Shown here: one piece after another, positions 1 to 8,352 of the stretch | How positions within the stretch are numbered: the stretch's first letter is position 1 | Layout: every line of letters begins with the position of its first letter | From: DAOTXS01 sp034433515 | GTDB lineage: Bacteria; Chloroflexota; Anaerolineae; UBA4142 | Direction of reading: 5' to 3' | NCBI GenBank assembly: GCA_034433515.1 | Contig: DAOUAL010000055.1 | Location: 23,579-87,578 of the forward strand | Length of the DNA stretch: 64,000 nucleotides | Notes under the pieces: model-generated | What the model was told of the DNA's origin: nothing | Database searches by the model: none | Seen by the model: only the letters and a program-made list of their open reading frames with translations | Made by a program: the position numbers and the translations under genes

Positions 1-464
1 TGTTGCCGCCCATCGTGATGCAAAACCTAGGATTCGATCTCTCGTTCGTCATCCTAGCCAGTCTGACGACCATCCTAGGACACAATTGGTCCTTGTTCCT
101 CGGTTTCAAAGGTGGGCGCGGCGTTGGGACGACCGTGGGCGTCTTGTTTGTGTGGGATGTATGGCTGGCCATGGTTTTCTTAATCGCGCTGGCGATTGGC
201 TGGGTCATCCAACAAGGCGCACCCGCGACTGCGATGGGGTTGATTTTGCTCACACCAATCGCGTGGCGTCTGAACGACGCACCGGCAATTGTGTGGGGAT
301 GTGTGGGCTTGGCAATCATCATCTTTACCAAACGCTTGGAAGCGAATCGCTTGCCGTTACCGCGCGATGAAAAAGAAAAACGAGCCGTGCTCTGGCGACG
401 GCTCTGGTTAGACCGTGATATTCCATCCGATCAAGCATGGCAAGATCGCGGACGCATTGTCTGA
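1..464 (+). CDS. plsY: Glycerol-3-phosphate acyltransferase PlsY (5'-truncated by window edge)
   Basis: This is the C-terminal ~153 residues of PlsY, the integral membrane enzyme that moves the acyl group from acyl-phosphate to glycerol-3-phosphate in phospholipid synthesis. The family signature GHNWSLFLGFKGGRGVGT is clear near visible residue 26. Hydrophobic segments follow it. A charged tail of about 45 residues after the last membrane segment is longer than in many PlsY proteins. The frame is open to the left edge, so the true start lies upstream of the window. The gene ends at a TGA next to a convergent gene. The family call is secure; the N-terminus is not visible. Confidence 0.93.
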   Translation, partial: LPPIVMQNLGFDLSFVILASLTTILGHNWSLFLGFKGGRGVGTTVGVLFVWDVWLAMVFLIALAIGWVIQQGAPATAMGLILLTPIAWRLNDAPAIVWGCVGLAIIIFTKRLEANRLPLPRDEKEKRAVLWRRLWLDRDIPSDQAWQDRGRIV

Positions 465-1199
465 TTATTCGCGGATCACGCGCGCGACCAACGCGCCCAC
501 GCGCGGATTCGTCCAATAGCGATGTGACTGCAAACGACTGCGCGTGCCGGCGACGCACTCGTCGCGGATGGGATAGTGCGGAAAGACCGGCGCAATCGGC
601 GCGGCAACAAGATCGCGCGGCGCGTACAGGTTCAGCCAACGCCGCACCGTTTGCGGATTGATCGCGCCCAGATCGGCATCGCGTTGACCGGTGCGGACGA
701 GTGTACGCAAAGGACAACCGAGCGTTATCCACGCGGCGATGTTGTAGCGATGGGCTTCTTCGCGCAACACATCGAACGCGACGAGACAACCCAGACTCTC
801 GCTAATCAAAACGATTTCGTCGCCGCGGCAGGTCAGTTCATCGAGCGTGCGGCGCAAACGTTCGCGGATCGCTTCGCGGCGGCGCGAGGGAATGAAATAG
901 GCGATGACGCCGTCCACGCCGTTGACAATGCGATGAAGTGCATCGGCAAGGCGTGCGACGATGCGAACCACATGTTTGGATGGACGACCGAGCAGAAATT
1001 CGGCAAGGGAATGGACGCGCGCAATCAGCCATGTGCCCGCCTTTGCCACATATGCGCCTGTATCAATCAAATCGCCCCACCAGACGGGGTGGTGATGCGG
1101 GAGATGTCCCAAATGCTGGGCAAGGGTTTGCATTTGGGCGATACCAAAATTTTGGTCCGTGCGGCCGGTGCCGTGGATTGTTACAATGACTCGACGCAT
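465..1199 (-). CDS. Putative alpha/beta-hydrolase (lipase/esterase-like)
   Basis: The 244-residue product starts MRRVIVTIHGTGRT, and the HGTG element resembles the oxyanion-hole motif after the first strand of alpha/beta-hydrolases. A nucleophile-elbow-like LISESLGCLVAFD lies near residue 130, with Ser flanked as S-E-S-L-G instead of the canonical G-x-S-x-G. A possible acid/His pair (YAPRD, then QSHRYW) follows toward the C-terminus. The ATG at 1199 is preferred because homology-like sequence begins there; upstream in-frame starts would add an unrelated stretch. It converges on plsY with no gap. The substrate is unknown, and the hydrolase call rests on motif pattern only. Confidence 0.6.
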   Translation of the reverse strand: MRRVIVTIHGTGRTDQNFGIAQMQTLAQHLGHLPHHHPVWWGDLIDTGAYVAKAGTWLIARVHSLAEFLLGRPSKHVVRIVARLADALHRIVNGVDGVIAYFIPSRRREAIRERLRRTLDELTCRGDEIVLISESLGCLVAFDVLREEAHRYNIAAWITLGCPLRTLVRTGQRDADLGAINPQTVRRWLNLYAPRDLVAAPIAPVFPHYPIRDECVAGTRSRLQSHRYWTNPRVGALVARVIRE

Positions 1200-1296
1200 A
1201 ATCTGAAAAAAGAACACTGCGCGATGGAACCAGCGCAGTTCAAGGTGACTAGAATATAGCACAGCTTGCTCAAAGATGCAACAGGAGTAAAGTACT

Positions 1297-2613
1297 GTGA
1301 TCCAAACGATTCAAACCTATCGTAATCTGGAACGCAAATACCCGTTTTGTCCGGGCTGTTCGCACGCGCTTGTGCTCGATCAACTCAACGCGGCGCTCGT
1401 TCGCCTGCAACTCGATCCGCGCCAAGTGGTGATCGTAACGGATATTGGTTGCGTGGGAATGAGCGATCAATATTTCGAGGTGAACGCGTTTCATGGATTG
1501 CATGGCCGCGCGATTACGTACGCGACCGGCATCAAACTGGCAAATCCAAATCTGGCGGTGATCGTCTTGATGGGCGATGGTGGAGTGGGAATTGGTGGGC
1601 ATCATTTGCTTAACGCCGCACGACGCAACATTGGCATCACCGTGTTGGTGATGAACAATTTGAATTTTGGAATGACCGGCGGCGAACACTCGGTAACCAC
1701 ACCGCACGGTGCGCTCACCTCGTCTTCGCGCTATGGCAACCTGGAACGCCCGCTCGATATTTGCGCGACGGTAGCGGTGAACGGTGCGGCGTACGTCTAT
1801 CGCGGCACGGCGTTCGATAAAGAGTTGCCGGAGCGCATCAGCGAAGCGATTCAAACGCCCGGCTTTGCCCTGCTCGATATGTGGGAACTGTGCACGGCGT
1901 ACTATGTGCCCAACAATGATTTCTCGCGCAATGCGTTGATTCAAACGCTGCAAGGTGCCGGGTTTGCGTCGGGCGTGTTGCAGAGAACCGATTATCCGGA
2001 ATTGGCCCGCGCGTATCGAGAGTTGGCAGCGCAAGAAGCGCAAAAGCCGGTGGCTGTGCCACAACCGATCGAACAGAAATACGAGAGCGCGTTGACTCAC
2101 ACAACCCGTATCATTCTGGCGGGTTCGGCGGGCGGCAAAGTCAAGTCCACCGCCAGCGCACTGGCGATCGGCGGAATGTTGAGCGGCTTGTGGGCAACGC
2201 AACGCGATGATTATCCCACAACAGTGATGAGCGGGTATTCCGTCTCGGAAGTTATTTTGAGCCGCGAAGAAATTTTTTACACCGGCATCGAACAGCCGGA
2301 CATTTTGGCGGTGCTCACGCCGGAAGGATTATCTCAGGTGCCGCGTCAACTCCGCGCGATGAATGAATCGCAAACCGTGTATGTTGTGCCGGAACTGGCA
2401 GATCATGTTCAAACACGCGCGCGTAAAATCGTTTTCAATTTTCGCGCGCCGCCCAGCAAAAAATCCTTGACCCTGATGACGACCGCGGCGCTGATTCGCC
2501 ACGCAAATCTGTACCCCCTTGATGCATTCCGCGAAGCGATTATAATGGGACAGCGCGAGGCAATTGCGCAAGAAAATTTGCGCGCCGTTGAAGCGAGCGC
2601 GAATATCGTGTGA
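1297..2613 (+). CDS. 2-oxoacid:ferredoxin oxidoreductase, fused beta (TPP) and gamma subunits
   Basis: The 438-residue protein fuses two OFOR subunits. The N-terminal ~260 residues form the thiamine-diphosphate-binding beta subunit, with FCPGCSHALV near residue 18 and the TPP/Mg motif GDGGVGIGGHH near residue 92. From about residue 270, IILAGSAGGKVKS begins a gamma-type domain that normally takes part in electron and CoA handling. The enzyme would decarboxylate a 2-oxoacid (pyruvate, 2-oxoglutarate or branched-chain) and reduce ferredoxin. It starts with GTG behind an AGGAG at 1284. The alpha subunit that completes the active complex is not in this window; the upstream neighbour is divergent and the downstream one is a hydrolase. 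The substrate cannot be told from the sequence. Confidence 0.85.
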   Translation: MIQTIQTYRNLERKYPFCPGCSHALVLDQLNAALVRLQLDPRQVVIVTDIGCVGMSDQYFEVNAFHGLHGRAITYATGIKLANPNLAVIVLMGDGGVGIGGHHLLNAARRNIGITVLVMNNLNFGMTGGEHSVTTPHGALTSSSRYGNLERPLDICATVAVNGAAYVYRGTAFDKELPERISEAIQTPGFALLDMWELCTAYYVPNNDFSRNALIQTLQGAGFASGVLQRTDYPELARAYRELAAQEAQKPVAVPQPIEQKYESALTHTTRIILAGSAGGKVKSTASALAIGGMLSGLWATQRDDYPTTVMSGYSVSEVILSREEIFYTGIEQPDILAVLTPEGLSQVPRQLRAMNESQTVYVVPELADHVQTRARKIVFNFRAPPSKKSLTLMTTAALIRHANLYPLDAFREAIIMGQREAIAQENLRAVEASANIV

Positions 2614-2621
2614 GGGAGACA

Positions 2622-3416
2622 ATGAAAATCAAGGTTCGTGGAATCGAAATGGCATATCAAGACACCGGCGGTAACGGAATTCCGTTGGTGCTCATTCACG
2701 GCTTTCCGCTCGATCGAACGTTGTGGTCGGCGCAAATCAATGCGCTTTCCGAGGTAGCGCGCGTGATTGCACCGGACTTGCGCGGCTTTGGCGAATCGCA
2801 AATGCCGGGCGGTGCGGTAACGATGGAAACCTACGCTGATGATGTGCGCGCGTTGCTCGATGCGCTGGGCATCAAGAGTGCCGTGATGGCCGGCTTGTCT
2901 ATGGGCGGGTATATCACGTTGGCATTCTATCGCCAGTTTGCCGCGCGCGTGCGTGGATTGATTTTGGCAAACACCAAAGCCGGCGCGGATTCAGCAGAAG
3001 GCAAAAAGGCGCGTGAGGATAATGCTGCCCTCGCGCGTGAGCAAGGCGTTGCCGCCGTTGCCGAAAAAATGTTTCCCAAGATGCTCGCCCCGCAGACGCT
3101 CGCCGAGCGCCCCGCGGTGGCAGACACCGTGCGCGCGATGATGTCCCGGCAATCGGTTGCCGCTGTGGTTGCTGCGTTGATGGCAATGCGTGATCGGCCG
3201 GATTCGATACCGATGCTTGCCAGCATTACAGTGCCCACGCTCATCATCACCGGGGCAGACGATAATTTGATTCCACCCAAAGAATCGGAATTGATGCGCG
3301 ATGCCATTCCCGGCGCGCGCTTGGTGATCATTCCCGGCGCGGCGCATCTTTCGAACATTGATCAACCCGATGCGTTCAATCAAGCGGTGCGCGAATTTTT
3401 GAAAACGATTCGATAG
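2622..3416 (+). CDS. Alpha/beta-fold hydrolase
   Basis: This 264-residue hydrolase has the classical layout. There is an oxyanion motif HGFPLDRTLW near residue 27, then DLRGFGES. The nucleophile elbow GLSMGG lies near residue 94. The acid is in TGADDNLIPP, and the catalytic His is in GAAHLSNIDQP near the end. It resembles the 3-oxoadipate enol-lactonase/peroxidase-like branch, but the substrate is not certain. The ATG at 2622 has AGGGAG just upstream, and the gene lies 8 bp after the OFOR gene, so the two are probably cotranscribed. A GTG at 2610 overlapping the upstream stop is a weaker start. Confidence 0.88.
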   Translation: MKIKVRGIEMAYQDTGGNGIPLVLIHGFPLDRTLWSAQINALSEVARVIAPDLRGFGESQMPGGAVTMETYADDVRALLDALGIKSAVMAGLSMGGYITLAFYRQFAARVRGLILANTKAGADSAEGKKAREDNAALAREQGVAAVAEKMFPKMLAPQTLAERPAVADTVRAMMSRQSVAAVVAALMAMRDRPDSIPMLASITVPTLIITGADDNLIPPKESELMRDAIPGARLVIIPGAAHLSNIDQPDAFNQAVREFLKTIR

Positions 3417-3420
3417 AAAA

Positions 3421-3454
3421 AACAATGCCCCCGGAATTTTCCGGGGGCATTGTT
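3421..3454 (-). terminator. Strong hairpin terminator between convergent genes
   Basis: A perfect 16-bp inverted repeat with a 2-nt centre forms a GC-rich hairpin. Read on the minus strand it is followed by TTTTTT, so it is a good intrinsic terminator for the LysM gene. On the plus strand it lacks a U-tract but may still stop the hydrolase transcript. Confidence 0.85.
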
Positions 3455-3476
3455 CTGCTGAGAGCGCGTCCGATTC

Positions 3477-4532
3477 CTAGGGACGCTGACGAAATTCGAT
3501 TTCGGCGTGCCCGCCCTTGAGTTCCACATCCGCATAAATGTTCAACCCCAACGGAATGACGCGCCAGACGCCGGTGCACGCGTGCGCAAATTCTACATAG
3601 TATGGTCCGCGTTCCGGTTTCTGCCCGGTCACTTTGGGTTCGCTGATCCAACTCCCATCGGTTGTGGCAACGACGACGGGCCAATTTGTGCGACCTTGGA
3701 TGAATGCGCCCAACGAGCAAGGTCCTGTGCCGGTTGTGTTCATCAACAAGACGGCTTCCCAGGTTCCGGATAACGGGCTAGCCGCAGATGCGGCAGAACT
3801 ACTCGATGTTGGCGGAAGTACCACGATCGGTACCGATGTGGGCGCGGGCGTGGGGAGAATAACGATGGGTGGATTGACGGGTGGCACATAGACCGGCGGC
3901 AACGGGTTGTAGATGAGCGGTGGATTGACTGGCGCCACTCCACCCGGGATGAACAAGCGTTGCCCCACCCACAGCAAGGAAGGATTCGCCAAGTTGTTGG
4001 CAATCTGAATCGCGTACACCGACGAGCCGTACCGCGCGGCGATCATTGTGAGCCATTCGCCGGGGCGGACGATGTGATAGACGCCTTTGGGCGGAATCGG
4101 TGTAATGGGTAGCGGCACCGGTTGACCCGGAAGGCGCACTGTTTGCCCAACGTAAATCCAATAGTTGTAGAGCCCGTTGGCTTGCATCAACGCGGCAACC
4201 GTTGTTCCGTGTCGTGTTGCAATCGAAAAGAGCGTATCGCCGGCTTGGACGATGTAAGTGCCACCTGTAGCGGGCGGTGCGCTTGTGCCACCCGGGATCA
4301 ACAAGCGTTGACCGATGTAAATGAAATTGGGATTACGCAATCCATTCAATTGCATAATCGCGTTCACGGTGGTGCCGTAACGATTCGCAATCGAAAAGAG
4401 GGTATCGCCCCAACTGACAATGTGTGTGGCAGGGGTATCAGCGGCAACCGGGGCTGGGTTCAAACCCAGCGTGTTGAGGGCGAACACAAAGAGAAACAAG
4501 GGAACAAGAGTCACACGATTAAGGATACGCAT
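3477..4532 (-). CDS. Secreted protein with three LysM domains
   Basis: The 351-residue product begins with a basic, hydrophobic signal peptide (about residues 1-31, ending near PVAADT). Three LysM modules follow at roughly residues 36-80, 92-136 and 151-197. Each has the (H/Y)IVxxGDTLFSIA-type start and a QRLLIPGG-type end. LysM modules bind peptidoglycan or related N-acetylglucosamine glycans. A Pro-rich linker leads to a C-terminal domain of about 90 residues that I do not recognise. The start codon touches the stop of the upstream HTH gene, and the GGAGG inside that gene's end is its ribosome site, so the two are translationally coupled. Confidence 0.88.
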   Translation of the reverse strand: MRILNRVTLVPLFLFVFALNTLGLNPAPVAADTPATHIVSWGDTLFSIANRYGTTVNAIMQLNGLRNPNFIYIGQRLLIPGGTSAPPATGGTYIVQAGDTLFSIATRHGTTVAALMQANGLYNYWIYVGQTVRLPGQPVPLPITPIPPKGVYHIVRPGEWLTMIAARYGSSVYAIQIANNLANPSLLWVGQRLFIPGGVAPVNPPLIYNPLPPVYVPPVNPPIVILPTPAPTSVPIVVLPPTSSSSAASAASPLSGTWEAVLLMNTTGTGPCSLGAFIQGRTNWPVVVATTDGSWISEPKVTGQKPERGPYYVEFAHACTGVWRVIPLGLNIYADVELKGGHAEIEFRQRP

Positions 4533-4853
4533 TTATTCCTCCTGCTTGCGGCGAGTGGATGGGCGGGGTTTTCTTCGTCGCGCTGGGCGCGTGGCTGGGG
4601 CGGTGCGTCGCTTGAGTGGGGTGACGCTTGGGCGTGGTTGCTCTACCGACGGGGCTGGTGCGAGTTCGGCTTCGGTTTCGATTTCGCGCGCGCGAATGAA
4701 ATCGTCCAAGTGCGATTGCCGGATGCGATAACTATTTTCGAGTTTGACCGCTTTGAGTTTGCGCGTTTGGATGTAGCGGCGGACGGTGAACGGACTGATC
4801 CCTAGAATTTGAGCGACCTCATTGGTTGTCAAAAACTCACGTTTCGTAACCAC
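4533..4853 (-). CDS. Excisionase-type (HTH_17) DNA-binding protein
   Basis: The 106-residue protein opens with LTTNEVAQILGISPFTVRRY (about residues 8-27), the helix-turn-helix of the MerR/excisionase-like family that reads short DNA sites. The typical wing SYRIRQSHLDDFIR follows. The C-terminal third is a basic Arg/Pro/Thr-rich tail that is probably disordered. It starts with GTG behind GAGG, beneath a clear promoter. It is cotranscribed with the LysM protein and may regulate it or the locus; that role is inferred from position. Tails of this kind are common on such proteins in Chloroflexota. Confidence 0.82.
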   Translation of the reverse strand: MVTKREFLTTNEVAQILGISPFTVRRYIQTRKLKAVKLENSYRIRQSHLDDFIRAREIETEAELAPAPSVEQPRPSVTPLKRRTAPATRPARRRKPRPSTRRKQEE

Positions 4854-4888
4854 GCTTTACCTCGCTTTGCCTTGCTACAGCTTGCCAC

Positions 4889-4917
4889 ATTCTACACCAT
4901 TCCAGCCGGCTTGTCAA
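4889..4917 (-). promoter_or_regulatory. Sigma70-type promoter for HTH-LysM operon
   Basis: On the minus strand TTGACA and TAGAAT are separated by exactly 17 bp, and the predicted start of transcription lies about 28 nt before the GTG at 4853. Confidence 0.75.
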
Positions 4918-4918
4918 T

Positions 4919-4937
4919 ATCTTATGCAACCTAAGAT
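4919..4937. promoter_or_regulatory. Small inverted repeat upstream of promoter (possible operator)
   Basis: ATCTTA and TAAGAT flank a 7-bp centre directly upstream of the -35 box of the HTH-LysM promoter. The position fits an activator or autoregulator site, but the repeat is short and could be chance. Confidence 0.3.
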
Positions 4938-4949
4938 ACACAAGACGAT

Positions 4950-5885
4950 TTAGCCCAAAAACTGGCGCACCGTTTCATGGATTTTTTCGATGGGCTCGGT
5001 TGAGACATCAAACCAGTGAATCCGCTCATCGTTCAGGCGAAACCACGTGTACTGATGGTGCACAAATCGCCGCGTATCGCGCTTGAGGATGCGCACCGCT
5101 TCGTCCAACGAGGTCGAGCCGTTCAGATACGCGATGATTTGGCGATAGCCCAACCCGCTCATCGCCGGCAAATCGGGCGAATAGCCACGCGCGAGCAGTC
5201 CGCGTACTTCGTCCACCAAACCGTTGGCGATCATTGCGTCCACCCGGGCGTTGATGCGTTCGTACAAGAGCGCGCGCGGCATCGTCAAGCCGATGCGCAA
5301 GATGCGATAGTTGGGCGCGCGTTGTGTTTGCAACTCGCTGATGGGTTGGCCGGTGCTTTCGCACACTTCGAGCGCGCGAATCACCCGGCGTTTGTTGCGC
5401 GGATCAATCTTGGCAGCGGCACGGGGATCGCATTCCCTCAAGCGCGCGTAGAGCGTCGCGGCATCTTCGCGTTCGAGTTCGGCGCGGCGCGCGAGATTGG
5501 GGGCAACGCGCGGAATCGTGAGTCCGTCCAACACGGCACGCACGTACAAGCCGGTGCCACCCACCAAAAACGGAACATTGCCGCGTGCGTGAATCGCCTC
5601 AATTGCAGCATACGCGCGCTGCTGGTAATCGGCGAGCGTGAAAGGTTCATCGGGGTTGACCAGATCAATGAGGTGATGCGGTACCAGGCGTTGTTCGTCC
5701 GGCGTGGGTTTGGCGGTGCCAATATCCATTCCGCGATAAATGGTGCGCGAGTCCGCGCTCACAATCTCGCCACGAAATTCTTGGGCTAGTTGAATTGCCA
5801 ACGCCGATTTGCCAACCGCGGTGGGTCCGAGAATGGCGATGAGGTTGGGCGACGGCTCAGGGTCGTCCCTATGATTCGACAGCAC
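4950..5885 (-). CDS. miaA: tRNA dimethylallyltransferase MiaA
   Basis: MiaA transfers a dimethylallyl group to N6 of A37 in tRNAs that read UNN codons. The P-loop ILGPTAVGKS is near residue 18, followed by the family motifs VSADSRTIYRGMDIGTAKP, HHLIDLV, VGGTGLYVRAVLDG and GLGYRQIIAYL. At 311 residues it has normal length. The gene appears to start with GTG at 5885, overlapping the end of the upstream YraN gene by 17 bp, so coupling is likely. No ATG precedes the P-loop in frame, which makes the GTG start the best choice. Confidence 0.95.
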   Translation of the reverse strand: MLSNHRDDPEPSPNLIAILGPTAVGKSALAIQLAQEFRGEIVSADSRTIYRGMDIGTAKPTPDEQRLVPHHLIDLVNPDEPFTLADYQQRAYAAIEAIHARGNVPFLVGGTGLYVRAVLDGLTIPRVAPNLARRAELEREDAATLYARLRECDPRAAAKIDPRNKRRVIRALEVCESTGQPISELQTQRAPNYRILRIGLTMPRALLYERINARVDAMIANGLVDEVRGLLARGYSPDLPAMSGLGYRQIIAYLNGSTSLDEAVRILKRDTRRFVHHQYTWFRLNDERIHWFDVSTEPIEKIHETVRQFLG

Positions 5886-6252
5886 TTTTGATCACATCCA
5901 TCCGTGCCACTTTGCCGGCGCGATCCAACGCGATGGCAACCAAATCAATGCGCCATGCCGAATCGGCGTACTCGTGGTGCGCGGCAAGAAATTCTTGCGC
6001 CACTTGGATCAGGCGCGCCCGTTTGCGCGGCGTGAGCGATTCCTCTGGCGTGCCCATTTGATCGCCGCGCCGCGTCCGCACTTCGATGAAAGCGAGGCCG
6101 TCCGCATCTTGCGCGATCAAATCCATTTCGCCGGCGCGCGACGGACTGCGCCAATTGCGCGCGATGATTTGGTACCCTTGCTGCTCGAGAAATCGCGCGG
6201 CGAGGCGTTCGCCGGCATCGCCCAGGTTTTTGCGTGCGCGGGTCATTTTCAT
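5869..6252 (-). CDS. YraN/UPF0102 family endonuclease-fold protein
   Basis: The 127-residue protein matches UPF0102: LGDAGERLAARFLEQQGYQI at the N-terminus, then EMDLIAQD and FIEVRTRRG, the PD-(D/E)xK-like nuclease core (E, D, ExK-like EVR). Family members resemble Holliday-junction resolvases, but their role is unproven. The ATG at 6252 (MKMTRARKN) is preferred over an upstream in-frame start at 6285 because the conserved part begins right after it; 6246 is also possible. It sits in an operon-like overlap with miaA, an arrangement not needed for function. Confidence 0.85.
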   Translation of the reverse strand: MKMTRARKNLGDAGERLAARFLEQQGYQIIARNWRSPSRAGEMDLIAQDADGLAFIEVRTRRGDQMGTPEESLTPRKRARLIQVAQEFLAAHHEYADSAWRIDLVAIALDRAGKVARMDVIKSAVES

Positions 6253-6300
6253 CGGGCTGGATTTTATCACAGATTGCGTGAACACGGAACAGACGAGTCA

Positions 6301-6368
6301 CCGTAGGGCGACTTGGGGTGTGGGTGGCTGCGACTTTAGTCGCCCGATCCGACTTGGCAACAGCCCTG
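6301..6368 (+). repeat. Truncated copy of CAGGGCTG MITE-like element (right half)
   Basis: This 68-bp piece matches the right half of the element at 62787-62952, from the hairpin GTAGGGCGAC through TCAGTCGCCCGATC-like sequence to the end GGCAACAGCCCTG. The left half and left terminal repeat are missing. It lies between the YraN gene and the MarR promoter. Confidence 0.8.
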
Positions 6369-6386
6369 CTTGACCGCCTCAAGTTA

Positions 6387-6415
6387 TTGACACAACACGG
6401 CGCAAGTGATATACT
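6387..6415 (+). promoter_or_regulatory. Consensus sigma70-type promoter for marR-macA-macB
   Basis: TTGACA and TATACT are 17 bp apart, close to the ideal housekeeping promoter. The predicted start of transcription is near 6422, giving a leader of about 90 nt before the MarR start. Confidence 0.8.
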
Positions 6416-6511
6416 TTGCTACGCTAAATATCTGCGAGGCAAAACATCTTGGGCAAGGTTGCCAACTCGTTCCTCCTGATTGCCCAAGTTTCTTTTTGCC
6501 TGTGAGTGGTT

Positions 6512-6964
6512 ATGAACAACAAATCTTTGCTTGACGATTACCAAGTGATCGAACACGCGCTCCAGCGCTTGATGTGGACGGAACAAAAACGCTTTGCCGC
6601 GCTCTTGGATCAACACGCGCTCACACTGCCGCAATTTCTGGTGCTGGCATCCATTCATCGCCATGGTACCGGGTGCCCCATTGGGAGGCTCGCCGACGAA
6701 ATGTTCCAATCGTACCCCACGATGACCGGCATTGTGGATCGGCTCAAGAGCGCTGGCTTGGTCTCGCGCGGCACCGACCCGCACGATCGCCGCAAAGTGG
6801 TGATCAGTCTCACCAAAGCCGGGCGCACCTTGCTCGATCGCGCCAAGAACGCACGGCGCAAACGGATGATACGCGCGCTCTCGCAGCTCTCCCGTCAAGA
6901 GCGCCGCGAGTTTTTGCGTTTGCTCACCCGTTACCTTGAAATTTTTGAAAAGGAAAACTTATGA
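6512..6964 (+). CDS. MarR-family transcriptional regulator
   Basis: The 150-residue protein has the MarR winged-helix layout: helices, then IGRLADEMFQSYPTMTGIVD (recognition helix region, about residues 56-75), then the wing RGTDPHDRRKVVISLTKAG. MarR proteins usually repress nearby export or stress genes and are released by small aromatic ligands. It leads an operon with the MacA/MacB-like pair; its stop overlaps the next ATG by 4 bp. A GTG at 6506 is an alternative start two codons upstream. Control of the exporter is inferred from position. Confidence 0.9.
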   Translation: MNNKSLLDDYQVIEHALQRLMWTEQKRFAALLDQHALTLPQFLVLASIHRHGTGCPIGRLADEMFQSYPTMTGIVDRLKSAGLVSRGTDPHDRRKVVISLTKAGRTLLDRAKNARRKRMIRALSQLSRQERREFLRLLTRYLEIFEKENL

Positions 6965-8337
6965 ACCAACGAACTTTTGTTATGATCGGCATTGGGGTCA
7001 TTGCCGTCATCGTGATCCTAGCGATGGTGTTGCCTCGGTGGATGACTCCGCCCAACGATTTCCAAAACATCGAAACGACCACCGTTCGCCGTGGCACCTT
7101 GACCGCTTCGGTCAGCGCCACTGGCTCGATCAGCCCCTTGCGCGAGGCGCAACTTGCCTTTAGCGCGACCGGCGCGCTCACCAAGTTGAACGTCAAAGCC
7201 GGCGATTCGGTCCAAGCCGGGCAAATCGTTGCCGCGTTGGACACGCGCGAACTAGAATTGCAACTTGCCCAAGCGGAAGCCGGTTTGGCGTCCGCGCAAG
7301 CCCGGCTCGATCAACTCAAAAATCCTTCGCCCGCCGATGTTGCCGCCGCCCAAGCCAGCGTGGCTTCTGCCGAAGCGGCGTTGTTGCAACTCAAGATTCC
7401 CAATCAAAACGATCTTTTGATGGCAAAAGCCGATTTGGACAAAGCCGCCGCTGCGCTCGCACGCGCACAAGCCGATTATGATCGCGTTGGCGGCGCAGCG
7501 AATCCGATGATTGGCATGCTGCCCCAAGCACTGACGCTTCAACAAGCGTCGTTGGATTATCAAAAAGCGCAAGCCGCGTTCAATGCACGTTTCAATCCCA
7601 GCGATAGTCAGGTCAAGCAAGCCCAAGCCGCCTTGGAGCAAGCGCGCGCACAACTTGCCCGCCTTACCAATCCCAATCCCAATGATCTCAAGAGCGCGCA
7701 AGCCAGCGTGGATCAAGCCCGCGCCGCGCGCGATCTGGCGCAAGCCCGGCTCGATTACGCCATCATCAAAGCCCCATTCGATGGCGTGGTCACGCACGTG
7801 GATGTTGATCTCGGTTCGACGGTGCCGGCAGGACGTGTGGTGTTGGGCATCGCCGATGAGAGCGCATATCGCGTCAAACTCAACATTGACGAAACCGATA
7901 TTGCCAAAATCAAAGTAGGGCAAGAGGTTACGATTAGTCTGGATGCATACCCCGGTGTGAACATCGCAGCCAAAGTTACGGATGTTGCCTCAAACGCCAC
8001 GCTGGTGCAAGGGGTGGTCAATTACGTTGTAACCGTATCGCTCAGTCCCAATCAACCGGTGCCGCTCAAACTGGGGATGACCGCTGATGCGAACATTCTC
8101 ATCGCCAATCGCGAGAATGTCTTGATCTTGTCGAATCGTGCGATTCGCGCAGCGGGCAATAGCCGGTTCGTAACCATTCAACGCAACGACCGCACAACCG
8201 AAGAGATCGAAGTGAAAACCGGGATGGCGAACGATCAGGAAACGGAAATCGTCAGCGGCTTGAGTGAAGGTCAAGTGGTGATTATCTCACTCGTGCAACA
8301 AAATCCGCTCAATGCCGGCTTTGGCGCGCGCCGATAA
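6961..8337 (+). CDS. HlyD/MacA-type membrane fusion (adaptor) protein
   Basis: This 458-residue periplasmic/extracytoplasmic adaptor starts with one membrane anchor (residues about 5-25). A biotinyl-lipoyl-like hairpin flanks a long Ala/Gln-rich alpha-helical coiled coil (about residues 95-265, with ASVASAEAALLQL and QARLDQLKNP-like repeats). A beta-barrel part follows (IKAPFDGVVTHVDVDLGSTV and onward). Such adaptors couple an ABC permease to an outer channel or to the substrate. It overlaps marR by ATGA and is followed after 15 bp by the MacB-like permease. No ATPase gene is in the operon. Confidence 0.9.
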   Translation: MNQRTFVMIGIGVIAVIVILAMVLPRWMTPPNDFQNIETTTVRRGTLTASVSATGSISPLREAQLAFSATGALTKLNVKAGDSVQAGQIVAALDTRELELQLAQAEAGLASAQARLDQLKNPSPADVAAAQASVASAEAALLQLKIPNQNDLLMAKADLDKAAAALARAQADYDRVGGAANPMIGMLPQALTLQQASLDYQKAQAAFNARFNPSDSQVKQAQAALEQARAQLARLTNPNPNDLKSAQASVDQARAARDLAQARLDYAIIKAPFDGVVTHVDVDLGSTVPAGRVVLGIADESAYRVKLNIDETDIAKIKVGQEVTISLDAYPGVNIAAKVTDVASNATLVQGVVNYVVTVSLSPNQPVPLKLGMTADANILIANRENVLILSNRAIRAAGNSRFVTIQRNDRTTEEIEVKTGMANDQETEIVSGLSEGQVVIISLVQQNPLNAGFGARR

Positions 8338-8352
8338 ATGTGGAGTTGAACG

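Noticed and set aside
1270..2202. 310-codon minus-strand frame opposite the OFOR gene
   Set aside because: The composition (Arg/His/Gln-rich) and lack of motifs mark it as a shadow of the well-supported plus-strand gene.
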